Shown here: positions 31,766 to 42,309 of the stretch, piece after piece
How positions within the stretch are numbered: the first letter of the stretch is position 1
How the letters are laid out: every line of letters begins with the position of its first letter
Assembly (NCBI GenBank): GCA_958510875.1
Contig: OY294072.1
Coordinates: 2,418,001-2,482,000, forward strand
DNA from: Endomychus coccineus
Lineage: Eukaryota; Arthropoda; Insecta; Coleoptera; Endomychidae
Length of the DNA: 64,000 nucleotides
Reading direction: 5' to 3'
Position numbers and translations under genes: made by a program
Notes under the pieces: generated by a model
What the model saw: the letters and a program-made list of their open reading frames with translations, nothing else
Database searches by the model: none
What the model was told of the DNA's origin: nothing

Positions 31766-32526
31766 TTATTTAAATATAGACCAAGACCTTTGCGATACTT
31801 TTTCAAATATAGACCAGATTCTTGTTTCCCCAAAGCTATAGCTTCCATTGTTTTATTATGTCTTTCCGTTTCCTCCAAGGTTTTTCGAGCTGCTTTGCTG
31901 TCGTTGACGGCCTTAGCGATGCCTGCACCACCTCCCGCCAATGCTCCAGCAGCTGATAAGCCGGCAAACAGAGGTATTAAAAATGGTAGGAATCCTCCAG
32001 TCTTTGGAATAGGAATTACTCTTGGTAACCGAACATTTTTCCGACCACCTGCTTTTTTGAATTGTTTTCGTGCAACTTTCAACGCTGTCTGGGATGTTTT
32101 CCTAAGATTGGATGAGTCAAACTTATTCTTCATAACTTTTCTCACCTCATCGACTATTGCACTTCCGAACCCAACCTTCTTTCTCATACCCATCCCCAAT
32201 TTCCTCTTTGCCTTCATAATTTTATTTACACCGAAAGCGGCAATACTTTCTCCAAATTTTGTGTCTATGGATTTGACACGTTGCCAAGCAGCGTTCTCTG
32301 ATATTTTATCCGCCTCGTGACGTCCTTCCAAACTAGCGTTTCGCAGATATGAAATATCGTGTTGGCGGCAAGCTTTATCGAGTGGATTGATACCTGAATC
32401 TCCTCTTCTCAACCGTTCTTCTAATTTTGTATCGGGACCACAGAATTGATAACCAGGAATATGAAGTTCAAACGGGAGCTTTTTTATAAGCGTATTGAGA
32501 ACACCTTCTCCTACGTACGCTTCCAT
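31744..32526 (-). CDS. PLA2-domain minor virion protein, E2 copy, 260 aa
   Basis: ATG at 32526. Same layout as the E1 protein, with H56/D57 kept. The calcium loop reads CGPDT instead of CGPGT: G32 is replaced by Asp, which would be expected to weaken calcium binding and activity. The hydrophobic Gly/Ala segment and C-terminal GLYL repeats are present. Confidence 0.7.
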   Translation of the reverse strand: MEAYVGEGVLNTLIKKLPFELHIPGYQFCGPDTKLEERLRRGDSGINPLDKACRQHDISYLRNASLEGRHEADKISENAAWQRVKSIDTKFGESIAAFGVNKIMKAKRKLGMGMRKKVGFGSAIVDEVRKVMKNKFDSSNLRKTSQTALKVARKQFKKAGGRKNVRLPRVIPIPKTGGFLPFLIPLFAGLSAAGALAGGGAGIAKAVNDSKAARKTLEETERHNKTMEAIALGKQESGLYLKKYRKGLGLYLNKHPENCQ

Positions 32527-32805
32527 ACAGACTGATGAAAATTCAAGATTGCACCGTTATTTAACGTGGGGAGGGAGAAAGTCCGAAGATCTCGAAATAA
32601 TATTTTTTATTAATTTCAAAATTTTCTCCATACAAAAGACTTAAGTATAATCTTAACAATATATGTTTCAAATATTATAATCTACACTCTTGATTCACCC
32701 TCATATTCACGGAATTTTGTTCTATTATAATAACAATACCCTCGAGTCAATGATATTCCAGCTATTTGTTTGTTCCTAATAATCTCCAAATGGTTGATGA
32801 TGGGT
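32527..32805. other. Intergenic region PLA2-integrase (E2)
   Basis: Equivalent to 5183-5461; AT-rich with AATAAA-type signals; no gene. Confidence 0.45.
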
Positions 32806-33683
32806 TCATTGAACGAGATCCGAATTATTGATTCAACTGTTGTGATTATTATCTAGACCCAACCATTTCACATACTGTTGACCCCTCCTCTTTCGTAATA
32901 TTTTTTCGACTAAATACACATCGGGTTGTTTTGTTTTCTGTAATTCTTCCTCATAGAAACAGCCGCTGATTGGTGCGTTGGTCATATCTTCTAGTAGATA
33001 TGTGACCGGGTTGGTAATTTTCACTTTGATGATTTTAAATAATTCCGTACTCCAATTGGGCGTAAATCCCTTCTCAAAAATATGTTTAGCCTTACTTATC
33101 CGTACCACATCTCAAACGTTGTATTTGTGAGGCAGAGCTAACTTGATGTGTGAGTAGGATCGCTTCAATATCTCGCTCTCAATCTGTTTCGTCACTTTTA
33201 TTGGAGCCATATTTATAGTACTATGTTTACGGTTATTATATTTTTCTGTGGTTTCTTCAAGTATATCAAGCCATTTGTATTTCCCGCTAAGACTGAAATG
33301 TTTGTAGAGCGATTCCTTTAATGTTCGAATGACACGTTCAGCAATGGCTGCTTTCTTCACACTATACGAATTATAATGATTGATATTATGTTTCTTCATT
33401 AGATCGTTAAAGTGTTTATTGAAGAATTCTTTTCCCTGTTCGCTTTGCAGATTCCTAGGCTTACGATGTCCTTCTAGCAATATAGAACTGTCCATAGAAA
33501 TTTCGAGAAACAATCGATCATAACCAAAATGTATTTGAATCCTCTATTTGCACTAGCGTAATTACCCATTTCAGCCAGATCCATTTGCCACAAATCATCC
33601 AAACCTTTTATGATCGTTCTGCGTCGTTTGAAATTCTTCCTACTCGGCTTATGCAGCTCATGCACATTTTGTTCTCTACTCAT
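32806..33683 (-). pseudogene. Integrase, E2 copy (deleted and interrupted)
   Basis: ATG at 33683. A deletion of about 45 bp near 33488 removes the segment after KFLWT and shifts the frame. Further stops occur at NV-stop near 33110 and at the conserved Trp of the chromodomain (TGG to TGA) near 32833. D35 and the D97/E131 segment survive in separate frames. The first tandem unit begins inside this gene, at 32919. Confidence 0.75.
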
Positions 33684-33700
33684 CTTATCAATGTGGAAAT

Positions 33701-34354
33701 TCAGTGTAGAATTAATTTTTTGGGTATATTCACAGGATTTGGAGATATACGTTTCACAGAGCCCTGCTTTGTTGTTGTGGATGATGAGGGTCTCTTCTTA
33801 GAAGGTTCCACAGATGTCGTCCGTCGTTCTAACTCCTCCACTTCACTAGTAATGTCATTTAGACGCATGTTCACACTGTTAAATGTGTTATTGATCTCTT
33901 TCAATCCATTTCTGTTTCCCCTCACACTATCACTGATTGTTTTATACTCTGATTTCATATAGATCCTCATTCCATTATATTTATTCTGAATGTCCATCAG
34001 ATGTTTATCGATGTTGAGAATAACCTTCTCATTCGTTAATTTATGTTCATCCAGATCCTTGTTGATATCTTTGATCAAATTGTCAACCCTAACATTGAAG
34101 GTATCTTTAAGACTGGTTTCCGTTTTCAGATTCAGTTTGTGTGTTAATTTATCAACATATACTTTATTTGCAACATCTCCATCATCATTCGGTGATTTTA
34201 CGTTGCAGAACCTACGATTTACCATATCATAACTTTCATCGCTCGTTAGGAATAATCCTTGTCCGTGAACTTGTTTGAAATTATTATTGAATACATTTGA
34301 ATCATATATCCACATGGAAGAGGAGGCTCTGCCAAACTTATCCATTGAAACCAT
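33701..34354 (-). CDS. Fibre-like coiled-coil protein, 217 aa (E2/unit 1)
   Basis: ATG at 34354; fully open. Same NRRFCNV...DVANKVYVDKL motif, coiled coil and basic tail as in E1. Overlaps the 354-aa gene by 17 bp. Confidence 0.55.
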   Translation of the reverse strand: MVSMDKFGRASSSMWIYDSNVFNNNFKQVHGQGLFLTSDESYDMVNRRFCNVKSPNDDGDVANKVYVDKLTHKLNLKTETSLKDTFNVRVDNLIKDINKDLDEHKLTNEKVILNIDKHLMDIQNKYNGMRIYMKSEYKTISDSVRGNRNGLKEINNTFNSVNMRLNDITSEVEELERRTTSVEPSKKRPSSSTTTKQGSVKRISPNPVNIPKKLILH

Positions 34355-35150
34355 CTTTATAACTGTGATGAATTTGTCTTACACCTGGTTTTTGTTCAAT
34401 TACCCCTGCCTCTATCAATTCTTCTATTATAGAGATTATCTCGTTGTGATGATTATGGTTACCTGCATGCGAGGATGCAACAAGAAGTCTCAGTCTATCC
34501 ACAATTTCGTTAACGTCATCCCAATAAACATATTCGATAGGTTTCTCGTTATTTTCAAGCATATCATTTTTGATATATGCACTTCCAGTGTATGTTTTGG
34601 CTCTGGGTTTTTTCATGGAATTAATCAAAGGTTTCAGTACATTTTTGTATTTTACAATGTTTCTCATTCGATCAGCTGGATCGTTATTACGTCTATGGGC
34701 ACTAGTCATTTCCATCATTTGACTGTAATTTTTCCCATCTTCCACAGTGTGAGTATCAGGTAGAACATCTCTGTAAAATATCAAATTATACAGTCCTGTG
34801 GTACCCTTGAACGGAGTACTCTTGATAATTATATTACTCTCACTATCAATTTCTATAGGTTGATTACCCATGAACCATTTGTCTAATGTTGAATTATATT
34901 GCAATCCCATTCTATCATCGTATTTCTTGACATCATCATCCAATAGGAATCCTTCCAAGTAATAACGTGCTAATGTGGGGTATTGTTGCAGAAACTCCTC
35001 TGTAGCCTCTGCATTATCTTTCTTATGTTTTCTGAATTCTTCACGAATCTGATCGATAGTAGGTTCGAGGGTGAACACATCCTCCTCAGTATTTTGTGGG
35101 TTATATACGAACTCTTCCCCTTCAGCTACAATATTTGAGATTGGTGTGAG
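34338..35150 (-). pseudogene. 354-aa conserved protein, 5'-truncated (E2/unit 1)
   Basis: Open from about 35128 to the stop at 34338, matching residues from about 86 onward of the intact E3 protein. Homology ends near 35150, where spacer sequence begins, and no ATG is present near the new start. The conserved FKGTTGLYNLIF, SAHRRNNDPADR and C-terminal WDDVNEIVDRLRLLVASSHAG stretches are kept. Confidence 0.7.
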
Positions 35151-35495
35151 TAGATGTGCTATGACAGTTCTGGACCAAAATCACCCTTTTTTGCATGTAA
35201 ATCTCCATAAGGAAATCTAAGGTTCATTTTACCGAAAACGGTCCCCTTCAAGGTCATCCACATTCACGCATGCGCAGTCATGTCGATGGGGGTAGGTAGT
35301 CTATGGTTCTATGAACTAGTCTATGGTTCCCGAAGTCTGTGAACTGGTCATCTGTCTATGGTTCTTCCTTAACTATGGTCGGGTCAAGTCTGTGAACTAA
35401 CCATCTGTCTATGGATCTTCCTAAACTATAGTCGGGGCAATCTGAAGTCTATGAATTAGGTATCTGAGTACTCACATTCTACTGAAATGATTTTT

Positions 35496-35558
35496 CTACG
35501 CACCGAGATTCGAACCTGGGAAATAAACTCTAAAGTTAGGCGGCTTAACCGCGAAGGT
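35496..35558 (-). repeat. tRNA-like Pol III repeat, first half
   Basis: Minus strand has GGTTCGAATCT (B box) and a D-arm-like GCGGTTAAGCCGC. The flanks (CTACTGAAATGA, TTTTTCTAC) are shared with the second repeat 100 bp away. Copies at 42655-42717 and 49814-49876. Confidence 0.45.
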
Positions 35559-35611
35559 GGTGGTGGTGGACTTGAACAATTTAATGCACTCCTACTGAAA
35601 ATGAAATATTT

Positions 35612-35684
35612 TTCTACACACGGGAATCGAACCCGAGAAATGAAATCCAAAAGCCAGCTCCTTAACCGCTCAGCTATGGAGGAA
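35612..35684 (-). repeat. tRNA-derived repeat with intact A and B boxes
   Basis: Minus strand TAGCTGAGCGG matches the A box and GGTTCGATTCC the B box at tRNA spacing, with a good T-arm (CTCGGGTTCGATTCCCG). The acceptor stem does not pair, so this is a tRNA-derived SINE head or pseudogene rather than a functional tRNA. Copies at 42771-42843 and 49930-50002. Confidence 0.55.
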
Positions 35685-36151
35685 TTGAGAACAAGCGATT
35701 TTAATGTTGTAGATATAACCGCGGGGTATCCGGTCTGAGTGATAAGTGCGAGTATATCGCAGTCTATATGATGCAGGTAATTGTTTTACATGACGTTAGT
35801 CATGCAGGTATGTCACGAAGCGAGGTATGGAATGTGAGACTTCATAGCGCTAGCCCATAGGGGTTTTGAAATAGTGTTGTTTGTACATGTCGTCAGTCAC
35901 GTGATTTTTGAAAGAGACCGGGCATTCATCGGAGGTATCATGGGAGGGCTGCTGTTCCTTGAATGCATAGATGGAATGTTATATATAGTATAGAAATGAT
36001 ATCTTCTGCATCTCTCTCAAACGCGATGTTTATAAGGAAATTACTTTCAAAAACGTTTATTCAAGCTGTCTGTACCTTACTTGATTGCTATATTACAAAA
36101 TGCGATTTCAATCATCTTAAACATATATGGAAATTATTTTAAGTATACAAA

Positions 36152-36457
36152 ATGGAGTTGGGAGACTTCAATGGGGTATGGAATGTGAGGTTATACAGAT
36201 TGTTTATGTATGACGTTAGTCATGTGAATTTGAATGAAGCTGGCGCGACCTCCAACGAGACAGGTGTGTATGTGAGGTTATACAGAGTGTGCAGGTATAA
36301 TGATGTCTATCACGCAGGTCTTCAGCGAGGTATCTACCTTGCAGGAGCCTTCAATGAAATGTGGGGTTGTTTGTACATGCCGTTAGGCGCAGGGTTTTGT
36401 CTGAGTTATAATGATATCGTACGCGGCGCATTGTCTGCCCCCACAAGTCTTCAATAA
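36152..36457 (+). other. 101-codon open frame in spacer, unit 1
   Basis: Starts with ATG and is open to 36457; copies in units 2 and 3 are identical in protein. It covers a locally duplicated region (GTATGGAATGTGAG and TTGTTTGTACATG recur at 35825-35900 and 36176-36390). No family recognised and coding is doubtful. Confidence 0.25.
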
Positions 36458-37390
36458 GGGGTCATAACATCTAACATGCGATAGTTTACAAAAATGCTGC
36501 TTCTCATAATAGCGATATTATGAAGCGTTTGCAGAAATAACTATTAAATCATCTAAGGACTTTTTGCTTGATTAGAACTAGCGAGTACAAAATTCGTTAT
36601 AATATTATAAGTATGTATCATTAGCTTACTTGTGCGATAAGGTCGTGCTAAATCATGTCCAACAGCAATGTATTCAACTTGGAATTATCGTAATGATGCG
36701 CGCGATCCTTCAATGTTAAAGTAGTTACATAAGTTATCCGAAAGTAATATGAATATATATAAAATGTTTTTCCAAAATTAGTTCCGAAGTAAACATAATT
36801 CGCTATAATATTCATTCATGTATGTTTCATAAATTATCCGATATAAATCAAATAAGTTTTGTGGCAGGTTGAACAATATTCACTATCATATTTTGCGGTA
36901 GAGCTACAGCTCGCTCGAGCGATAAGAAAGATACGCCGATCACCTTCAAACGCGATGAGAATACTTTATTTTAAATCACACATGTAGTATGTATATATTC
37001 GAATCATATTGATTGTAAATCGCATAATATGATCCGAAATCTAGCTGCTGCTGCTGGGTGTAGCCCAATACCTATACAGAATCTAGACGAAGCGGTGTTA
37101 CGCATCACGATGATTATTCGAACTGTCTGTACAGCTCGATTGCTATATAACAAAATACATTTTTTAATCATCTTAAACATATAGATGTGCTAATATAATT
37201 TTTTCAGTATGCAAAAATATACTAATAAAACATTTTTCATCGACACACATTTCTTCATAGGATAGTTAGCTTTTTATAAAATTCAATCAATTTCAATGGG
37301 AATCATATATGCGAGGGAGTTTTATAGAGATCGAACTCATTTCCCCAACCACCCAAGAGGTAGAACTATGATGAGGAATAGATGTGGATA

Positions 37391-37917
37391 ATAATCATAT
37401 GAATATCTTCATATGCGCTAATCTATATGACATTCAAACACATGCTTCATAAAAGTCTGAATATTGAGTAGAGCTATAGTATCTTCTTCATAAGCGATCA
37501 TTATCAACATTCAGACACTTGTTTAGCACGTGATTCAACAGCCTGTCATCATCGTTCACGAACTATGATGGGCTGATGAGGAATAAAATACTAATAATAA
37601 TAATATAAATATCCCCATTAGCAATCTATACTATTTTCCTTCACAAGCACGACTTTTACAAACTCCATACGTTCGCGTAAAAGATTATAATGATAAACAC
37701 ATTTTTGTTCATGGGTTTACATAATCATATGAATATCTTCATAAGCGTTGATCTATATGACATTCAAACACATGCTTCATAAAAGTCAGAACATTGAGTA
37801 GAGCTATAGTATCTTCATAAGCGATCATTATCAACATTCAGACACTTGTTTAGCACGTGATTCAACAGCCTGTCACCATCGTTCACGAACTATGATGGTT
37901 CGATGAGGACTCAAACA
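37391..37917. repeat. Direct repeat pair with TIR-like fragments, unit 1
   Basis: Two copies of about 200 bp (37391-37592 and 37721-37917). Both run from ATAATCATATGAATATCTTC through a single degenerate ATTCAGACACTTGTTTAGCACGTG unit to CATCGTTCACGAACTATGATGG, i.e. remnants of the minisatellite and the CRE-type TIR motif. Copies in units 2 and 3. Confidence 0.6.
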
Positions 37918-38327
37918 TTGAACAGATGAATCTTTGAGGTTGAATATCTGCTGTAGAAATTACCCCACTGTTATTACCTTTTTATTTGAGAATATCGATA
38001 TCTCCCATGTAACTAACCTAAAGCTATTTTGTATGCAACATTGTTATCATTTGCGAGCCTACGAGGGCCTGTGTGTTGGTCAGGGGCTAAATGAATATGT
38101 TTGACTATTATTACCTGTGGATTTATTTGAGATTCTTCAAGTTTGAGATTGATAACCCACATGAAGAAAGAAGCTTCAACGAATTGATAGGTTATTTACT
38201 ATTTTCATATTCGCTATTCTGAATGTGACAACTTTATCGGCTTCAACACTCGAGATAAGAGAGAATATTTACCGCTGATGTAGGGGAAATCAATATGATG
38301 CATACAAATTGGGGTGGGTGAGAACAT

Positions 38328-38690
38328 CAGACTATAGCTTTATGTGTATCGAAATACATAAGGATTTTGACGAGTAAGTGGTGTTTTATTGAATTGAAGA
38401 TCCGGCGACCATCGTTCACGAACGATGATGACGTCACTGCTTCAAGCCAATGACAGTAACTGATTCAATCCGGCGACCATCGTTCACAAACGATGATGAC
38501 GTCACTGCTTCAAGCTAATGACAGTAACTGATTCAATCCGGCGACCATCGTTCACGAACGATGATGACGTCACTGATTCAAGCCAATGACAGTAACTGAT
38601 TCAACCCGGCCACCATAGTTTACGAACGATGATGACGTCATCATCGTTCACGAACTATGATGGGCTAATGAGGAATAAAATGTGAATAAT
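38328..38690. repeat. Partial (inner) TIR, unit 1
   Basis: Inner portion of an element TIR: four repeats of CCGGCGACCATCGTTCACGAA plus TGATGACGTCA, about 70 bp apart, closed by a 46-bp CRE palindrome at 38614-38659. The outer 25-bp and 70-bp arrays are missing; to the left the sequence is unrelated spacer. Confidence 0.7.
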
Positions 38691-38750
38691 CATAATGTTT
38701 GTAATACATTCATGCACATGTTTTATCGCATGATTCAACACATGCTTTAA

Positions 38751-39205
38751 CATTCAGACACGTGTTTCAGACACGTGTTCCAGCATTCAGACACGTGTTT
38801 CAGACACGTGTTTCAACATTCAGACACGTGTTTCAACATTCAGACACGTGTTTCAGCATTCAGACACGTTTTTCAGACACGTGTATCAACATTCAGACAC
38901 GTGTTTCAACATTCAGACACGTGTTTCGGCATTCAGACACGTATTTCAGACACGTGTTTCAACATTCAGACACGCGTTTCAACATTCAGACACGTGTTTC
39001 AGACACGTGTTTCAACATTCAGACACGTGTTTCAACATTCAGACACGTGTTTCAACATTCAGACATGTGTTTCAGCATTCAGACACGTGTTTCATTCATG
39101 TGTTTCAACATTCAGACACGTGTTTCAGCATTCAGACACGTGTTTCAGACACGTGATTCAACATTCAGACACGTGTTTCAACATTCAGACACGTGTTTCA
39201 GCATT
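38751..39205. repeat. E-box minisatellite, unit 1
   Basis: About 22 copies of a 20-bp unit ACATTCAGACACGTGTTTCA with some 13-bp short units. Each carries the palindrome ACACGTGT. Lies 95-580 bp upstream of the ATPase ATG. Long frames here in all phases are a by-product of the non-triplet period. Confidence 0.85.
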
Positions 39206-39299
39206 CATACCTATTTAACATGTATTTGATACCTGATTTTGACAGGACCGTAGAAGCACCTAACCGCGTGATCAGACATACACAATATAACATCATCAG

Positions 39300-39313
39300 C
39301 TAGTATATAAACA
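39300..39313 (+). promoter_or_regulatory. Putative ATPase promoter, unit 1
   Basis: CTAGTATATAAACA, 15 bp upstream of the ATG; same motif before the penton-like gene. Confidence 0.45.
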
Positions 39314-39328
39314 AATGCTTATTAACAT

Positions 39329-40054
39329 ATGTTCCAGTATGATTTCGATTCGCCTTCAGGCATGATGAAGATTGTTAAGCAAAAAGACTCGTTGAGTATT
39401 ATGAACTTAGGGTCAAGCAATGAGAATGTTGAACAACCACAACGTCACAGCTCTTTGCTGCCTTATACTCTACGGACAATAATCTGTGGCCCAAGTAATT
39501 GTGGGAAAACAAATGTGATGTTATCTCTATTGTTAGATGCAAACGATCTGAAATTTGAAAACGTGTACATATATTCAAAGTCTTTACACCAACCAAAATA
39601 CCAGTTACTAAAGGAGACATTGAAGAAAATTGAGGGGCTTGGATATTTTCCTTGTACCGAAAGTGATGAGGTCATAGACCCCACAGAAGCGAGGCCTAAT
39701 TCAATCATAATATTCGATGACGTGATGTTTGAGAAACAGGAGAAAATTCGTGCTTATTTTTCAAGAGGGAGACACAACTCAATTGATAGTTTCTATCTTT
39801 GTCAGTCTTTTGCTAAATGTCCAAAACATGGATTGCGCGACAATGCCAATTGCTTGATTATTTTCAAACAGGATGAGCTCACTTCAAAACATATATTCAC
39901 CGATCATGTAAGTACCGACATGTCACTCGAAAAATTCAAAGAGATATGTAGCCTATGTTGGAAAGATAAATATCGATTCCTTATGATAAACAAAGACTGT
40001 GATATGAACAAAGGACGTTATCGCAAAGGTTTTGATAGTTATATATACATCTAA
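39329..40054 (+). CDS. Packaging ATPase, 241 aa (unit 1)
   Basis: Intact copy with Walker A GPSNCGKT and Walker B IIIFDD. Differs from E1 mainly in the first 40 residues and from units 2-3 by single changes (AND for ANG at residue 72, LTSKH for LTLKH). It ends 23 bp before the junction with unit 2, where it converges on an integrase remnant. Confidence 0.85.
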   Translation: MFQYDFDSPSGMMKIVKQKDSLSIMNLGSSNENVEQPQRHSSLLPYTLRTIICGPSNCGKTNVMLSLLLDANDLKFENVYIYSKSLHQPKYQLLKETLKKIEGLGYFPCTESDEVIDPTEARPNSIIIFDDVMFEKQEKIRAYFSRGRHNSIDSFYLCQSFAKCPKHGLRDNANCLIIFKQDELTSKHIFTDHVSTDMSLEKFKEICSLCWKDKYRFLMINKDCDMNKGRYRKGFDSYIYI

Positions 40055-40069
40055 CATGTATATATACTT

Positions 40070-40842
40070 TCATTTGACATCGGGTTGTTTTGTTTTCTGT
40101 AATTCTTCCTCATAGAAACAGCCGCTGATTGGTGCGTTGGTCATATCTTCTAGTAGATATGTGACCGGGTTGGTAATTTTCACTTTGATGATTTTAAATA
40201 ATTCCGTACTCCAATTGGGCGTAAATCCCTTCTCAAAAATATGTTTAGCCTTACTTATTCGTACCACATCTCAAACGTTGTATTTGTGAGGCAGAGCTAA
40301 CTTGATGTGTGAGTAGGATCGCTTCAATATCTCGCTCTCAATCTGTTTCGTCACTTTTATTGGAGCCATATTTATAGTACTATGTTTACGGTTATTATGT
40401 TTTTCTGTGGTTTCTTCAAGTATATCAAGCCATTTGTATTTCTCGCTAAGACTGAAATGTTTGTAGAGCGATTCCTTTAATGTTCGAATGACACGTTCAG
40501 CAATGGCTGCTTTCTTCACACTATACGAATTATAATGATTGATATTATGTTTCTTCATTAGATCGTTAAAGTGTTTATTGAAGAATTCTTTTCCCTGTTC
40601 GCTTTGCAGATTCCTAGGCTTACGATGTCCTTCTAGCAATATAGAACTGTCCATAGAAATTTCGAGAAACAATCGATCATAACCAAAATGTATTTGAATC
40701 CTCTATTTGCACTAGCGTAATTACCCATTTCAGCCAGATCCATTTGCCACAAATCATCCAAACCTTTTATGATCGTTCTGCGTCGTTTGAAATTCTTCCT
40801 ACTCGGCTTATGCAGCTCATGCACATTTTGTTCTCTACTCAT
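40070..40842 (-). pseudogene. Integrase remnant, unit 2
   Basis: ATG at 40842. Lacks the chromodomain, cut by the unit junction, and shares the same internal deletion and stops as the E2 copy, so the lesions predate the amplification. Confidence 0.75.
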
Positions 40843-40859
40843 CTTATCAATGTGGAAAT

Positions 40860-41513
40860 TCAGTGTAGAATTAATTTTTTGGGTATATTCACAGGATTTG
40901 GAGATATACGTTTCACAGAGCCCTGCTTTGTTGTTGTGGATGATGAGGGTCTCTTCTTAGAAGGTTCCACAGATGTCATCCGTCGTTCTAACTCCTCCAC
41001 TTCACTAGTAATGTCATTTAGACGCATGTTCACACTGTTAAATGTGTTATTGATCTCTTTCAATCCATTTCTGTTTCCCCTCACACTATCACTGATTGTT
41101 TTATACTCTGATCTTATATAGATCCTCATTCCATTATATTTATTCTGAATGTCCATCAGATGTTTATCGATGTTGAGAATAACCTTCTCATTCGTTAATT
41201 TATGTTCATCCAGATCCTTGTTGATATCTTCGATCAAATTGTCAACCCTAACATTGAAGGTATCTTTAAGACTGGTTTCCGTTTTCAGATTCAGTTTGTG
41301 TGTTAATTTATCAACATATACTTTATTTGCAACATCTCCATCATCATTCGGTGATTTTACGTTGCAGAACCTACGATTTACCATATCATAACTTTCATCG
41401 CTCGTTAGGAATAATCCTTGTCCGTGAACTTGTTTGAAATTATTATTGAATACATTTGAATCATATATCCACATGGAAGAGGAGGCTCTGCCAAACTTAT
41501 CCATTGAAACCAT
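40860..41513 (-). CDS. Fibre-like coiled-coil protein, unit 2
   Basis: 217 aa, open; a few substitutions relative to unit 1 (for example IED for IKD in the coiled coil). Confidence 0.5.
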   Translation of the reverse strand: MVSMDKFGRASSSMWIYDSNVFNNNFKQVHGQGLFLTSDESYDMVNRRFCNVKSPNDDGDVANKVYVDKLTHKLNLKTETSLKDTFNVRVDNLIEDINKDLDEHKLTNEKVILNIDKHLMDIQNKYNGMRIYIRSEYKTISDSVRGNRNGLKEINNTFNSVNMRLNDITSEVEELERRMTSVEPSKKRPSSSTTTKQGSVKRISPNPVNIPKKLILH

Positions 41514-42309
41514 CTTTATAACTGTGATGAATTTGTCTTACACCTGGTTTTTGTTCAATTACCCCTGCCTCTATCAATTCTTCTATTATAGAGATTATCT
41601 CGTTGTGATGATTATGGTTACCTGCATGCGAGGATGCAACAAGGAGTCTCAGTCTATCCACAATTTCGTTGACGTCATCCCAATAAACATATTCGATAGG
41701 TTTCTCGTTATTTTCAAGCATATCATTTTTGATATATGCACTTCCAGTGTATGTTTTGGCTCTGGGTTTTTTCATGGAATTAATCAAAAGTTTCAGTACA
41801 TTTTTGTATTTTACAATGTTTCTCATTCGATCAGCTGGATCGTTATTACGTCTATGGGCACTAGTCATTTCCATCATTTGACTGTAATTTTTCCCATCTT
41901 CCACAGTGTGAGTATCAGGTAGAACATCTCTGTAAAATATCAAATTATACAGTCCTGTGGTACCCTTGAAAGGAGTACTCTTGATAATTATATTACTCTC
42001 ACTATCAATTTCTATAGGTTGATTACCCATGAACCATTTGTCTAATGTTGAATCATATTGCAATCCCATTCTATCATCGTATTTCTTGACATCATCATCC
42101 AATAGGAATCCTTCCAAGTAATAACGTGCTAATATGGGGTATTGTTGCAGAAACTCCTCTGTAGCCTCTGCATTATCTTTCTTATGTTTTCTGAATTCTT
42201 CACGAATCTGATCGATAGTAGGTTCGAGGGTGAACACATCCTCCTCAGTATTTTGTGGGTTATATACGAACTCTTCCCCTTCAGCTACAATATTTGAGAT
42301 TGGTGTGAG
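41497..42309 (-). pseudogene. 354-aa protein, 5'-truncated, unit 2
   Basis: Same truncation point as unit 1; open to the fibre-gene overlap. Contains substitutions YPILARY and QYDST. Confidence 0.65.

Larger units (their letters stand above)
25412..35150 (-). mobile_element. Element E2: Polinton-like element, right end truncated
   Basis: Carries a full left TIR and every gene from the membrane protein to the 354-aa gene in E1 order, then homology stops near 35150. ATPase, the N-terminal part of the 354-aa gene and the right TIR are absent. Penton-like, small, protease, PLA2 and fibre frames are open; capsid, integrase, MSV199 and membrane-protein genes are broken. Confidence 0.8.
35151..38327. 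other. Spacer of unit 1
   Basis: About 3.2 kb without a convincing gene. It holds two tRNA-like repeats on the minus strand (35496-35684), a 101-codon frame (36152-36457), a 200-bp direct repeat (37391-37592 and 37721-37917) with TIR-like pieces, and AT-rich DNA. Copies at about 42310-45486 and 49469-52645. Confidence 0.6.
32919..40077. repeat. Tandem unit 1 (7159 bp)
   Basis: First of three head-to-tail copies with offsets of exactly 7159 bp. It begins in the E2 integrase (CATCGGG) and ends after the ATPase gene (CATTTGA). Content: integrase remnant, fibre gene, truncated 354-aa gene (minus), spacer with tRNA-like pair, partial TIR, E-box minisatellite, ATPase (plus). Confidence 0.9.

Noticed and set aside
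35612..35684. Functional tRNA gene
   Set aside because: A and B boxes and T-arm are good, but the acceptor and anticodon stems do not pair.
38762..39229. Long Cys/His-rich repetitive frames over the minisatellite (and copies at 45921-46388, 53093-53547)
   Set aside because: Open in several frames at once because the 20-bp unit lacks stops and is not a multiple of three; this is repeat DNA, not a gene.
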